Of a stretch of DNA of 64,000 bases, positions 17,920 through 26,640 are shown in pieces. The DNA is taken from positions 2,753,001-2,817,000 of the forward strand of contig NZ_JABWRZ020000001.1 in assembly GCF_014269185.2 (NCBI RefSeq), in the 5' to 3' direction. This stretch comes from Pseudomonas oryzicola (GTDB taxonomy: Bacteria; Pseudomonadota; Gammaproteobacteria; Pseudomonadales; Pseudomonadaceae). The stretch's first letter is position 1; each line of letters begins with the position of its first letter. The notes beneath the pieces are model-generated. The model searched no databases. It worked only from the letters and a program-made list of their open reading frames with translations, and was not told where the DNA came from. The translations under genes were made by a program, and so were the position numbers.

Positions 17920-18741
17920 CTAGACCATCGCCAGGCGCTGCTTGCGCGTCGGCGGCGGGAACGCGCGGTCGATCGCCCGCAGGTCCTCGCTGGTCAAGGT
18001 CAGCGAACCCGCCGCCGCATTCAGCCGCACATGCTCGGGCGCCACGGCCTTGGGGATGGCAATCACCCCGTCGTTGCGGGTCACCCAGGCCAGGCTGACC
18101 TGGGCCGCGGTGGCGCCGTGCCGTTCGCCGATTTGCGCCAGCACCGGGTGCTGCAACAAGCGCCCGGCCTGGGCCAGCGGGCAGTAGGCCATGGTCGGCA
18201 GGGCGCGCTGTTCGCACCATGGCAACAAGTCGAACTCGATGCCACGCTGCGCCGGGTTGTACAGCACCTGGTTGGTCGCGCAATCAGGGTTGTGCAATTC
18301 ACGCAGGTCGTCGACGTCAAAATTGGAGACGCCCCAGCGCCTGATCTTGCCTTGCTCGCGCAAGCGCTCGAACGCGTCGACGGTTTCTTCCAGCGGGTGC
18401 TGGCCACGCCAGTGCAGCAGGTACAAATCGATGCAGTCGGTGCCCAGGCGCGCGAGGCTGCGCTCGCAGGCAGCCGCCATGCTGCGCCGGCTGGCATTGT
18501 GCGGGTAGACCTTGCTGACCAGGAACACCTGGTCACGGCGCCCGGCAATGGCCTGGCCAACGACTGCTTCCGCGCCGCCTTCGGCATACATCTCGGCAGT
18601 ATCGACCAGGCTCAGGCCAAGCTCGATGCCTTGTTGCAGGGCTGCCACCTCGGCCGCCCGGCGGCCCGGATCTTCACCCATGTACCAAGTGCCCTGGCCG
18701 ATCGCCGGAACGCTCGAACCTGCCAATGTCACGTAACGCAT
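17920..18741 (-). CDS. Aldo/keto reductase
   Basis: NADPH-dependent oxidoreductase, 273 aa, TIM-barrel AKR fold. The catalytic tetrad is visible: Asp and Tyr in LVDTAEMYAEGG, Lys in VFLVSKVYP and His in LYLLHWRGQHPLEE. Also present: RRWGVSNFDVDDL and the cofactor-site VIAIPKAVAPEHVRLN. It is of the YeaE/MorB-like type. Its ATG overlaps the end of the LysR gene by 13 bases in another frame, so it is probably cotranscribed with and coupled to the regulator. Substrate unknown. Confidence 0.93.
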   Translation of the reverse strand: MRYVTLAGSSVPAIGQGTWYMGEDPGRRAAEVAALQQGIELGLSLVDTAEMYAEGGAEAVVGQAIAGRRDQVFLVSKVYPHNASRRSMAAACERSLARLGTDCIDLYLLHWRGQHPLEETVDAFERLREQGKIRRWGVSNFDVDDLRELHNPDCATNQVLYNPAQRGIEFDLLPWCEQRALPTMAYCPLAQAGRLLQHPVLAQIGERHGATAAQVSLAWVTRNDGVIAIPKAVAPEHVRLNAAAGSLTLTSEDLRAIDRAFPPPTRKQRLAMV

Positions 18742-19634
18742 GTCACCTCCGGAATCCGGGTATTGGAAAGCAGCACCTCAAGCAGCGCCTGCGCCGCCGT
18801 GGAAAGCTTGTGTTCGCTGAGGGCAATCACGCCAATGCGGCGCTCGACCGTGGGCTCGACCAGGGCCACGCAGCGGGCGCCGAGCTCCTGCATCTGGTTG
18901 ATGCAAAGCGCCGGTACGGCACTGACTCCCAGGCCACTGGCGACCATACGGCCGATGGTGGAAAGCTGGTGGCTCTCGAACGCCACCGCCAGCTTGCCGT
19001 GCCGTGCGGCGACGTTCTGCTCCATCAGCAGGCGCACCGCCGAAGGGCGCTGCAGGGCCACGAAGTCTTCGGCAAGCAACTGTGCCCAGCTGACCTGAGG
19101 CAGCTGCGCCAAGGGCGAATCGGCGGGCACCACGGCGACGAAACGGTCCATGTACAACGGGTGGAAGTCCAGGCCATCGATATTGTCCGGTTCGAAGCCA
19201 ATGCCCAGTTCGACGCGCCGATGGCGCACCAGTTCCAGTACCTGCTCGTTGATCACATCGTGCACGGTGACGTTTACCTTCGGGTAGCGCTGGCGAAACA
19301 CCTTGAGCGAATGCGGCAGCAGGTTGCCAGCAAAGGCCGGCATGGCCGCCACCGAAACCCGGCCCAGCTGCAGGGTGAAGCGCTGGCGCAGCATCTCTTC
19401 GGTATCGTCCCAGTCGGCCAGCAGGCGGCGTGCCAGCGGCAGCAGCACCTCACCCTCGGCGGTCAGGCTGACGCTGCGCGTAGTACGGCTGAGCAGGGCC
19501 CCCCCCAGGTTCTCTTCCAGGGCCTTGATGGTCAGGCTCAGGGCTGGTTGCGAGACATGCAGGTGTTCACCGGCCTGGGCGAAGCTCTGGTATTTGGCCA
19601 CGGCGACAAAGGCACGCAGTTGCTTGACGTTCAT
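18729..19634 (-). CDS. LysR-family regulator, divergent from scoAB-atoE
   Basis: 301 aa. N-terminal winged helix-turn-helix MNVKQLRAFVAVAKYQSF..HVSQPALSLTIKALEENLG, then a LysR effector-binding domain (GLGVSAVPALCINQM near the end). The ATG at 19634 is standard for the family; an upstream extension to 19733 is not LysR-like. The 141-bp gap to scoA is AT-rich and contains the dyad TTTTGT (19652-19657) / ACAAAA (19682-19687). Context says it controls acetoacetate/short-chain acid use and the overlapping aldo/keto reductase. Confidence 0.92.
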   Translation of the reverse strand: MNVKQLRAFVAVAKYQSFAQAGEHLHVSQPALSLTIKALEENLGGALLSRTTRSVSLTAEGEVLLPLARRLLADWDDTEEMLRQRFTLQLGRVSVAAMPAFAGNLLPHSLKVFRQRYPKVNVTVHDVINEQVLELVRHRRVELGIGFEPDNIDGLDFHPLYMDRFVAVVPADSPLAQLPQVSWAQLLAEDFVALQRPSAVRLLMEQNVAARHGKLAVAFESHQLSTIGRMVASGLGVSAVPALCINQMQELGARCVALVEPTVERRIGVIALSEHKLSTAAQALLEVLLSNTRIPEVTCVT

Positions 19635-19651
19635 GACGGGCCTGTTGGTTG

Positions 19652-19687
19652 TTTTGTAAAAATTATCAATCGATGACGAAAACAAAA
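19652..19687. promoter_or_regulatory. Candidate LysR operator between divergent genes
   Basis: Inverted TTTTGT...ACAAAA inside an AT-rich stretch, the only such stretch between the LysR gene and scoA. The centre contains atcaatcgatga, a T-N-A type LysR half-site arrangement. Position is right for shared control; not proven. Confidence 0.35.
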
Positions 19688-19775
19688 TTAACAAATCAGT
19701 CGCTTGCGGTGAAGATGTCTTCCACACGCTCACCGACAGCCTCGTCGGTTAAACAACTACAAAAGGCGGATCAGC

Positions 19776-20474
19776 ATGGCCGGACTGGACAAGCGCGTTG
19801 CAACCTATGAACAGGCCCTCGAAGGCCTGACCGACAACATGACGGTACTGGCAGGCGGTTTTGGCCTGTGCGGCATCCCGGAAAACCTCATCAACGAAAT
19901 CAAGCGGCGTGGCGTCAAGGGCCTGACCGTGGTTTCCAACAACTGCGGCGTCGATGGCTTCGGCCTTGGCGTGCTGCTGGAAGACCGGCAGATCCGCAAG
20001 ATGGTGGCTTCGTACGTGGGCGAAAACGCCGAATTCGAGCGCCAGCTGCTCAGCGGCGAGCTGGAAGTGGAACTGACCCCGCAGGGCACCCTCGCCGAGA
20101 AGATGCGCGCTGGCGGTGCCGGCATCCCGGCCTTCTACACGGCCACCGGCTACGGCACCCCGGTAGCCGAAGGCAAGGAAGTGCGTGAATTCCACGGCCG
20201 CAAGTACATCCTCGAAGAATCCATCACCGGCGATTTCGCCATCGTCAAGGGCTGGAAGGCCGACCACTACGGCAACGTGGTGTACCGCAACACCGCGCAA
20301 AACTTCAACCCGCTGGCGGCCACCGCCGGCAAGATCACCGTGGTCGAAGTGGAAGAAATCGTCGAGCCCGGCGTACTGCTGCCCAGCGAAATCCATACCC
20401 CGGGCATCTACGTCGACCGCGTCATCGTCGGCACCTTCGAGAAGCGTATCGAAAAGCGCACCGTCAAGGCCTGA
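19776..20474 (+). CDS. scoA: 3-oxoacid CoA-transferase subunit A
   Basis: Alpha subunit (232 aa) of a succinyl-CoA:3-ketoacid (acetoacetate) CoA-transferase. The motif [16 protein letters not shown] is the family signature, followed by [19 protein letters not shown] and GKYI-like [20 protein letters not shown]. Start ATG 19776. It forms an operon with scoB 35 bases downstream and probably atoE. It activates acetoacetate with succinyl-CoA as CoA donor; the pcaI/pcaJ pair for 3-oxoadipate is the related alternative, less likely beside atoE. Confidence 0.93.
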   Translation: MAGLDKRVATYEQALEGLTDNMTVLAGGFGLCGIPENLINEIKRRGVKGLTVVSNNCGVDGFGLGVLLEDRQIRKMVASYVGENAEFERQLLSGELEVELTPQGTLAEKMRAGGAGIPAFYTATGYGTPVAEGKEVREFHGRKYILEESITGDFAIVKGWKADHYGNVVYRNTAQNFNPLAATAGKITVVEVEEIVEPGVLLPSEIHTPGIYVDRVIVGTFEKRIEKRTVKA

Positions 20475-20509
20475 GCGCCATCCATCAGAACAACAAAGAG
20501 ATCCTGACC

Positions 20510-21166
20510 ATGGCACTGACCCGCGAACAGATGGCGCAACGCGTCGCCCGTGAATTGAAAGACGGCTACTACGTCAACCTGGGTATCGGCATTCCGACCC
20601 TGGTGGCCAACTATGTACCCGCCGACATGGATGTGATGCTGCAATCGGAAAACGGCCTGCTCGGCATGGGCGAATTCCCCACCGAAAGCACCCTGGATGC
20701 CGACATGATCAACGCCGGCAAGCAGACCGTCACTGCCCGGCGTGGCGCCTCGATCTTCGACTCGGCGCAATCGTTCGCCATGATCCGTGGCGGCCACGTC
20801 GACCTGACCGTGCTCGGTGCGTTCGAGGTGGACGTGCACGGCAACATCGCCTCGTGGATGATCCCGGGCAAGCTGGTGAAGGGCATGGGCGGCGCCATGG
20901 ACCTGGTGGCCGGCGCCGAGAATATCATCGTCACCATGACCCATGCTTCCAAGGACGGCGAGTCCAAGCTGCTGCCGCAGTGCAGCTTGCCGCTGACCGG
21001 TGCCGGCTGCATCCGCAAGGTACTCACCGACCTGGCCTACCTGGAAATCGAAGACGGCGCCTTCATCCTGCGTGAAACTGCGCCCGGGGTGAGCGTTGAA
21101 GAAATCATCGAGAAGACCGCCGGCAAGCTGATCGTGCCGGATGACGTGAAGGAAATGACCTTCTAA
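20510..21166 (+). CDS. scoB: 3-oxoacid CoA-transferase subunit B
   Basis: Beta subunit (218 aa) carrying the catalytic glutamate in LLQSENGLLGMGEFP, the sequence to which CoA is attached during turnover. Also GYYVNLGIGIPTLVANY at the start and GGHVDLTVLGAFEVD. It begins 35 bases after scoA with AAAGAGATCC upstream. A rho-independent terminator (21186-21234) follows, so atoE may depend on read-through or its own promoter. Confidence 0.94.
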   Translation: MALTREQMAQRVARELKDGYYVNLGIGIPTLVANYVPADMDVMLQSENGLLGMGEFPTESTLDADMINAGKQTVTARRGASIFDSAQSFAMIRGGHVDLTVLGAFEVDVHGNIASWMIPGKLVKGMGGAMDLVAGAENIIVTMTHASKDGESKLLPQCSLPLTGAGCIRKVLTDLAYLEIEDGAFILRETAPGVSVEEIIEKTAGKLIVPDDVKEMTF

Positions 21167-21185
21167 TCATTCGCCGCAAAGCGCC

Positions 21186-21234
21186 CCCGTAGGAACGCCC
21201 TTTTGCGACAGAAGGCCGTTCCTACGGGTTTTTT
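21186..21234 (+). terminator. Intrinsic terminator after scoB
   Basis: Stem CCCGTAGGAACG / CGTTCCTACGGG followed by TTTTTT. It lies between scoB and atoE, so it would give unequal expression within the operon. Confidence 0.85.
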
Positions 21235-21278
21235 GCGTTGCTCATGTATCCAAAAAAACCAATAAAAGGAATTGAACC

Positions 21279-22697
21279 GTGGCCGCTGAAATCCAAGACA
21301 GCCGCTCCGCCCGCTTTGCCTTGCGCTGCTCCAACTGGGCCGAACGCTGGTTTCCTGACTCCTGGGTATTCGCTGCCCTGGCGGTGATGCTGGTGGGCAT
21401 CGGCGCCCTGGCCATGGGCGCCAAGCCGACCGACACCGCCAAGGCGTTTGGCGATGGTTTCTGGAGCCTGATCCCGTTCACCATGCAAATGGCCTTTGTG
21501 GTCATCGGTGGCTACGTGGTGGCCAGTTCGCCGCCCGCCGCACGGCTGATCGACCGCCTGGCGCGCATTCCCGGCAATGGCCGCTCGGCGGTGTGCTGGG
21601 TGGCGCTGATCTCGATGCTGGCATCGTTGCTCAACTGGGGCCTGTCGCTGGTGTTCGGTGGCCTGCTGGTGCGCGCCCTGGCGCGGCGTACCGAACTGCA
21701 GATGGATTACCGCGCCGCCGGTGCCGCTGCCTATCTGGGCCTGGGCGCCGTCTGGGCGCTGGGCCTGTCGTCTTCGGCCGCGCAGCTGCAGGCCAACCCG
21801 GCCAGCCTGCCACCGTCGATCCTGTCCATTACCGGGGTGATTCCGTTCACCGAAACCATCTTCCTCTGGCAGTCCGGGGTGATGCTGGCCGCGTTGGTAG
21901 TGGTCTCGCTGGTGATCGCCTACGCCACGGCACCTGGCCCGAACAGCGCGCGCAGCGCCCAGGACTGCGGGGTCGACCCCAGCTTCAGTGCGCCACCGGC
22001 GCCCCAGCGCACCCGCCCGGGCGAGTGGCTGGAGCACAGCCCGATCCTGATCCTGTTGCTGGTGGCGCTGGCTGCCGGCTGGCTGTACCAGGAGTTCGCC
22101 ACCAAGCCGGCGATTACCGCGATTTCCGGGCTGAACACCTACAACCTGCTGTTCATCATGCTCGGTGCCTTGTTGCACTGGCGCCCGCGCAGCTTCCTCG
22201 ATGCAGTGGCCCGTGCGGTCCCGACCACCACCGGGGTGCTGATCCAGTTCCCGCTGTATGGTTCGATCGCCGCCATCCTCACCCAGGTGAAGGGGGTGGA
22301 TGAACAGACCCTGGCCCATCACATTTCCTTGTTCTTCACCCAGATCGCCACGCATGACACCTACGCCGTACTGATGGGGGTGTATTCGGCGGTGCTGGGC
22401 TTCTTCATCCCCTCGGGGGGTGGCAAGTGGATCATCGAGGCCCCATACGTGATGCTGGTGGCCAACGATCTGCAGTACCACCTGGGTTGGGCGGTGCAGA
22501 TCTACAATGCCGCCGAAGCCCTGCCGAACCTGATCAATCCGTTCTACATGCTGCCACTGCTGGGGGTGCTGGGGCTCAAGGCGCGTGACCTGATCGGTTT
22601 CTCGTTCGTGCAGTTGCTGGTGCATGTGCCGCTGGTGCTGGTGCTGCTGTGGGCCTTGGGTACCACGCTGCAGTATGTACCGCCAGTCATGCCATGA
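21279..22697 (+). CDS. atoE: AtoE-type short-chain fatty acid transporter
   Basis: Inner-membrane carrier, 472 aa, of the AtoE/SCFA family, with about twelve hydrophobic helices (for example WVFAALAVMLVGIGALAMG, AFVVIGGYVVASSPPA, FFIPSGGGKWIIEAPYVM, the last being a family hallmark). The start codon is GTG at 21279, with AGGA eight bases upstream; no better ATG exists. It would import acetoacetate or butyrate for the ScoAB transferase next door. A tight GC hairpin (22703-22723) after the stop lacks a U tract. Confidence 0.9.
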   Translation: MAAEIQDSRSARFALRCSNWAERWFPDSWVFAALAVMLVGIGALAMGAKPTDTAKAFGDGFWSLIPFTMQMAFVVIGGYVVASSPPAARLIDRLARIPGNGRSAVCWVALISMLASLLNWGLSLVFGGLLVRALARRTELQMDYRAAGAAAYLGLGAVWALGLSSSAAQLQANPASLPPSILSITGVIPFTETIFLWQSGVMLAALVVVSLVIAYATAPGPNSARSAQDCGVDPSFSAPPAPQRTRPGEWLEHSPILILLLVALAAGWLYQEFATKPAITAISGLNTYNLLFIMLGALLHWRPRSFLDAVARAVPTTTGVLIQFPLYGSIAAILTQVKGVDEQTLAHHISLFFTQIATHDTYAVLMGVYSAVLGFFIPSGGGKWIIEAPYVMLVANDLQYHLGWAVQIYNAAEALPNLINPFYMLPLLGVLGLKARDLIGFSFVQLLVHVPLVLVLLWALGTTLQYVPPVMP

Positions 22698-22913
22698 AAG
22701 CCGCGGGCTGCCTGGCAGCCCGCCGCCGCAAAGCGCCCCTGCACAGTTTGCCTGACGACATTTTGACGAATCGGTTGGGCAGCTATTGAATTTTATTATT
22801 GTGTCGGATCATTGACGCACTGCCATTGTGCTCATAAGCTCAATTCAACAGCGGACAACTCCTGCAACACCACGGCAATAACTTATTGATCTTCCTCTTA
22901 AAAGGAGGGGCGT
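22698..22913. promoter_or_regulatory. AT-rich leader of the EPS locus
   Basis: 216 bases without an ORF ahead of the first EPS gene. Two TTGACG elements (22763-22768 and 22812-22817) are possible -35 boxes; the second is followed by cataag after 15 bases. Base composition falls sharply here, as expected for a regulated promoter. No specific activator site could be assigned. Confidence 0.35.
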
Positions 22914-23090
22914 ATGCGCACGGCTCTGATAATCAAGTCGATGTCTTTGCTGGCGCTGTTAAGTGGCGCGGCGCGCGCAGCGGATTTATATATCAACCAG
23001 AACAGTGTCATGTCTGTGTCAACCGCAGGTTGGCTGTTTGCCTTTGCTGTCGTTGGTTTTGTAGCGGTCGCCAACAGAAGGAAGATCTGA
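22914..23090 (+). CDS. Small PEP-CTERM-like surface protein (58 aa)
   Basis: Begins ATG 22914, preceded by AAGGAGGGG. Tripartite layout: signal peptide (MRTALIIKSMSLLALLSGAA, cleavage near ARAAD), a very short spacer (LYINQNSVMS), then a C-terminal hydrophobic helix followed by basic residues, WLFAFAVVGFVAVANRRKI. That tail looks like the WLFGSGLLGL..RRRK end of PEP-CTERM sorting signals, but the PEP motif itself is replaced by VSTAG. No exosortase gene is in the window. It opens an EPS cluster whose next genes resemble PEP-CTERM-associated families, so a role in surface polymer anchoring or assembly is plausible but unproven. Confidence 0.7.
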   Translation: MRTALIIKSMSLLALLSGAARAADLYINQNSVMSVSTAGWLFAFAVVGFVAVANRRKI

Positions 23091-23352
23091 GCTCGCTGCG
23101 GCCGACAGGGTTGCCCCCTGGATGCCGCGTGCCATTCCCTTCCTTGTCAATTTGCCAAGCGTTGCTATATTGCCAGTAGCCCTTGAAGGTCCACGGTTGC
23201 CGGCAACGCAGCCCAGGCTGCACAGCGTCAAGGTAAAGGCCTCCAGGAAGGTGAGGCGGTCGCGGCGAGTATATGCCGCAATGCGGAGCGAGAGTTGGTG
23301 GGCTGTTCTCATTCAGTGCTCTTCGTCGGGCCTTTTGGCCGGAGGGACCCTC
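23091..23352 (+). promoter_or_regulatory. Non-coding gap with candidate sigma-70 promoter before the exporter gene
   Basis: 262 bases without credible coding. TTGTCA (23144-23149) and TATATT (23166-23171) are spaced by 16 bases, a good sigma-70 promoter on the plus strand, giving a leader of about 175 bases for the Wza-like gene. So the small protein at 22914 and the export genes may be separately transcribed. Confidence 0.45.
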
Positions 23353-23907
23353 ATGGTGCGTTCAATGTTTGCCGCGTTCTGTCTGTTGATGCTGGGGGCC
23401 GGTGCCAGCAATGCCGAACCGAACAGTACCTACCTGCTAAGCCCCGGCGATGTGGTGATGGTCTCGGTGTGGCAGGAAGACAGCCTGCGTCAGGAAGCCA
23501 CGGTGCTGCCCGATGGCAGTATTACCTTTCCCCTTGCCGGGCGTATCGAAGTTGCCGGGCTGGATGTAACGGCGGTTGAAAAACAAGTGGCCGCCAAACT
23601 CGAAAAATTCCTTCCTGACCCGAACGTCAGCGTGGTCGTCAAGAGCATCGCCGGTAACCTGGTCTATGTTCAGGGCAAAGTGATCAAGCCCGGGGCAGTA
23701 CAGATGGCCGGCCCTACTGCAGTGCTGCAGGCCCTGAGCATGTCGGGTGGCCTGGACAAGTTTGCCGATGAAAGCGAAATCAAAGTAGTGCGCGGCACCG
23801 GCGCTTCCCAAAAAATCCTGCCTGTGCGATATAAAGACCTGGTGTCGGGCAGGGATATGTCCACCAACATCCAACTTCAGGCTGGCGATACGCTGGTCGT
23901 TCCTTGA
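23353..23907 (+). CDS. Wza-like polysaccharide export protein (short form)
   Basis: 184 aa with a signal peptide (MVRSMFAAFCLLMLGAGASNA). The Poly_export domain starts at YLLSPGDVVMVSVWQEDSL and an SLBB-type domain follows (GNLVYVQGKVIKPGAVQM). The start at ATG 23353 is fixed by GGAGGG six bases upstream; a longer frame to 23122 is not protein-like. It is only about half the length of E. coli Wza and lacks the C-terminal outer-membrane helix. No lipobox Cys is present, so it is probably periplasmic and must work with another outer-membrane part, perhaps the beta-barrel encoded next. Confidence 0.88.
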   Translation: MVRSMFAAFCLLMLGAGASNAEPNSTYLLSPGDVVMVSVWQEDSLRQEATVLPDGSITFPLAGRIEVAGLDVTAVEKQVAAKLEKFLPDPNVSVVVKSIAGNLVYVQGKVIKPGAVQMAGPTAVLQALSMSGGLDKFADESEIKVVRGTGASQKILPVRYKDLVSGRDMSTNIQLQAGDTLVVP

Positions 23908-23931
23908 TCTTGCCTTTAATAAGAACACTTG

Positions 23932-25047
23932 ATGCCTCTTCTTAGAACAACTCGCATTGCAACGGCAATCTTGGTCTTGCCATTCACGGACGCCGCCCTG
24001 GCGGCAAATTGGCAGTCAACGGTGGTAGTACCAACCTCCGTCGAATACGACAGCAACCCCTTGCTGCTGTCGTCGGATGAAAAGGGCATAACGCGCACGA
24101 TCATCGCGCCCGATTACACCCTGATCGGCACTTTCGACCGTGATGAACTGCGCTTGGGGCTGGGCATGCATGTGATGCGTTCGTCCGACACGGCAGTGGT
24201 GGACAACCGTGAGGACCCGGATGTGAGCCTGGGCTGGCAACGCCAGACCGAACGTGGGCGTTTTGGCCTGCTGGCACGCTACAACGAGAGTTCGACGCTG
24301 TCGGGGACAGTGCTGGATACCGGTGTGGTCACCACCGATGGCACGCAGAAGCTCTATACCTTGACCGGCAACTGGAGCCAGGCAGTCACCGAACGCAGCA
24401 CGTTGAGCAACGAAACCACCTACAACCGTGCCCGTTATGACATCAGTACGCTGACCGGTTACGACGAACTGGCCAACGTGTTCACCTGGACCTACGCCTG
24501 GAGCGAGCGGGCTGATGTGTACAGCCGCTTTGACGTCCGCCGTTACGAGCCCGAGCAGGACCAGACGGCGACGGCTTCGAACAGTTACAGCCCGGCGATA
24601 GGCGTCAAGTATCAGTTGTCCGAACGCCTCAGCGCTGATGTGTACGCAGGTGCCACTGAAGTTTCCGGTAACGAAGGTGGTGGGCGTGGCGAGGGCGGTG
24701 TGGCGCTGCTGTACACCGGGGCGCGTGCCCTTGCCAGTTTCACCGCCGAGCGTAGCACGGTGGCCAGCGCCGAAGGCGGCTTCGCCCAGCTGGACCAGGT
24801 GCGTGGTGTATGGAGCTACGCTGTCAGCGAGCTGACCCGGGTGGGTGCGGACGCCGCCTGGCAAGACAGCCAAGGGCAGACACCCAATACCCTGCAAACC
24901 TACAGCGTGTGGGCCAGCCGCCAGTTTTCGCCGTACTGGGACCTGCGCCTGTCGTTGATGTACAAGGAACGGCAGCAGGATCGCGAAGCCGATGCGAGCG
25001 CTACGATCGTGGGCTTGACGTTGACGTACAGGTACCCCGACATCTGA
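23932..25047 (+). CDS. Outer-membrane beta-barrel protein of the EPS locus
   Basis: 371 aa. Signal peptide (ATAILVLPFTDAALA), then alternating polar/hydrophobic strands throughout and a C-terminal aromatic ending (GLTLTYRYPDI). VEYDSNPLLLSSD near the N-terminus is the opening I associate with the outer-membrane family found in PEP-CTERM/EPS loci (TIGR03016-like). The start ATG 23932 is used; a TTG three bases earlier is less likely. It could supply the outer-membrane pore that the short exporter upstream lacks. Family call from pattern memory only. Confidence 0.7.
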   Translation: MPLLRTTRIATAILVLPFTDAALAANWQSTVVVPTSVEYDSNPLLLSSDEKGITRTIIAPDYTLIGTFDRDELRLGLGMHVMRSSDTAVVDNREDPDVSLGWQRQTERGRFGLLARYNESSTLSGTVLDTGVVTTDGTQKLYTLTGNWSQAVTERSTLSNETTYNRARYDISTLTGYDELANVFTWTYAWSERADVYSRFDVRRYEPEQDQTATASNSYSPAIGVKYQLSERLSADVYAGATEVSGNEGGGRGEGGVALLYTGARALASFTAERSTVASAEGGFAQLDQVRGVWSYAVSELTRVGADAAWQDSQGQTPNTLQTYSVWASRQFSPYWDLRLSLMYKERQQDREADASATIVGLTLTYRYPDI

Positions 25048-25066
25048 ACTTCAGGCAGGTGGCCCG

Positions 25067-26629
25067 ATGAAGTCTGACTACGAACTGTCCCTCAGAGATT
25101 ACATCGCCATTATCAAGGACCGTGCCCTGATATTGGGGGTGAGCATCGTAGTCATTCTGGCGGCGACCGTCGCGGTCGCCGTCATGGTGCCGCCGATCTA
25201 CCAGTCGGCCGGCACCATCCTGGTGGAGTCGCAGCAGATTTCACCCGAGCTGGTCTCGACCAACAACACCAGCTTTGCCGATGAGCGCATCGAGGTGATT
25301 CGCCAGCGGGTGATGACCCGCGAGAACCTGATGCGCATCATCGACAAGTACAACCTGTTCGCCGACGAGCGTTTCAGCGAAAGCGACAGGATCGACCAGA
25401 TGCGCAGTGCCATCGTGGTGCAGAGCCTTACCACCTATGTGCGCGGGCGAGGTGAAGCGACCGTGGCGTTCAATGTGTCGTTCGAGCACAGGCAACCGCA
25501 AGTGACCAAGCAAGTTGCTGACGAACTGGTCACGCTGTTCCTCAACGAGAACCTCAAGCAACGTACCGAGCGAGCCAACGAAACCACCGAGTTCCTGACC
25601 CAGGAAGCGAACAAGCTGGGGGCCGAATTGGCCAGCCTGGAGAACCAGCTGGCGGATTTCAAGCAGGCCCATGCCAATGCCTTGCCCGAGCACCAGACCC
25701 TGCGCATGAACATGCTGTCGCGCTCGGAGCTGGAATTCCGTGAAGTCGACCGCGATTACAAGGCAGCCCAGGAAGAGCTGCGTTACCTGGAGCTGGAGTT
25801 GTCCGCGGCCAATGCCGGGCTGGCCACCAAGGTTGGCGAAGGCCCGCGGGCGCCCGCTGCCGACGAGGCCCTGGACCTGCCAGGCCTGAAAGCCGAATAT
25901 GCCCGGCTGCTGAGCCGCTACAAGGAAGCCCACCCCGATGTGGTGGCGGTCAAGCGCAAGATCCAGGCACTCGAAGCCAGCGGCAACTCAACGGCTGCGG
26001 TTTCCACCGGCAACCTCGATGCCGCGCGTGTGCGCGCCAAGATCAGCGCGGCACAGGAACGCATCGCTTCGCTGGCCGAGCAGAAACGCGAACTGACCAG
26101 GAAGATGGAAGGCTACGAGGCCGAAATTCTCGAGGCGCCGCAGGTCGAGCGCGGCCTGGTGACCTTGATGCGCGACCATGACAACGCGCGCAAGAAGTAC
26201 GAGGAAATTCGTGCCAAGGAAATGGGCGCGAAGATCACCGAGAGCCTTGAGCAGGAAAACAAGGCCGAGCGCTTTGTGCTGCTGGAGCCACCGCTGCTGC
26301 CCGAGAAGCCGATCAAGCCCAACCGCAAGAAGATCGCCGCCCTGGGCCTGGTGCTGGCACCGGCAGGTGGTGGTGCGCTGGTGATGCTGCTGGAGATGTT
26401 CAACCAGCGTATTCGCGGCGTTGGCGCCCTGGAAAACCTGTTGGGCAAACGCGTGCTGGTGGCGCTGCCGTACATCGATACCAAGGCCGACGTGGCCCGA
26501 CGCAAGCGTTGGCGCAACTGGCTGTTGCTGGCGGCGCTGGTACTGGTGGCTATCCTGATGGTGCTGGTGCACGTGTTCTACCTGCCACTGGATGTGCTGT
26601 TGTTCAAAGTCATGTCTCGGTTTGCATAA
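25067..26629 (+). CDS. Polysaccharide chain-length determinant (Wzc/GumC-type PCP, no kinase)
   Basis: 520 aa inner-membrane polysaccharide co-polymerase. Wzz domain at the N-terminus (YELSLRDYIAIIKDRALIL, first TM VSIVVILAATVAVAVMV), a long periplasmic coiled coil (residues about 160-400, Glu/Lys/Leu-rich), then the family motif PPLLPEKPIKPNRKKIAALG leading into the second TM, plus a C-terminal helix pair. The kinase domain is absent and is encoded by the next gene, as in Gram-positive and XrtA-type loci. It sets chain length and couples polymerisation to export. Confidence 0.92.
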   Translation: MKSDYELSLRDYIAIIKDRALILGVSIVVILAATVAVAVMVPPIYQSAGTILVESQQISPELVSTNNTSFADERIEVIRQRVMTRENLMRIIDKYNLFADERFSESDRIDQMRSAIVVQSLTTYVRGRGEATVAFNVSFEHRQPQVTKQVADELVTLFLNENLKQRTERANETTEFLTQEANKLGAELASLENQLADFKQAHANALPEHQTLRMNMLSRSELEFREVDRDYKAAQEELRYLELELSAANAGLATKVGEGPRAPAADEALDLPGLKAEYARLLSRYKEAHPDVVAVKRKIQALEASGNSTAAVSTGNLDAARVRAKISAAQERIASLAEQKRELTRKMEGYEAEILEAPQVERGLVTLMRDHDNARKKYEEIRAKEMGAKITESLEQENKAERFVLLEPPLLPEKPIKPNRKKIAALGLVLAPAGGGALVMLLEMFNQRIRGVGALENLLGKRVLVALPYIDTKADVARRKRWRNWLLLAALVLVAILMVLVHVFYLPLDVLLFKVMSRFA

Positions 26630-26640
26630 GGAAAGCAGCG

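Noticed and set aside
22703..22723. Terminator after atoE
   Set aside because: GCGGGCTGC/GCAGCCCGC stem is present but has a 3-nt loop and no U tract; too weak to list as a terminator.
23122..23352. N-terminal extension of the Wza-like protein from 23122
   Set aside because: Arg/Pro-rich translation without conserved features; ATG 23353 has a strong RBS and produces a clean signal peptide.
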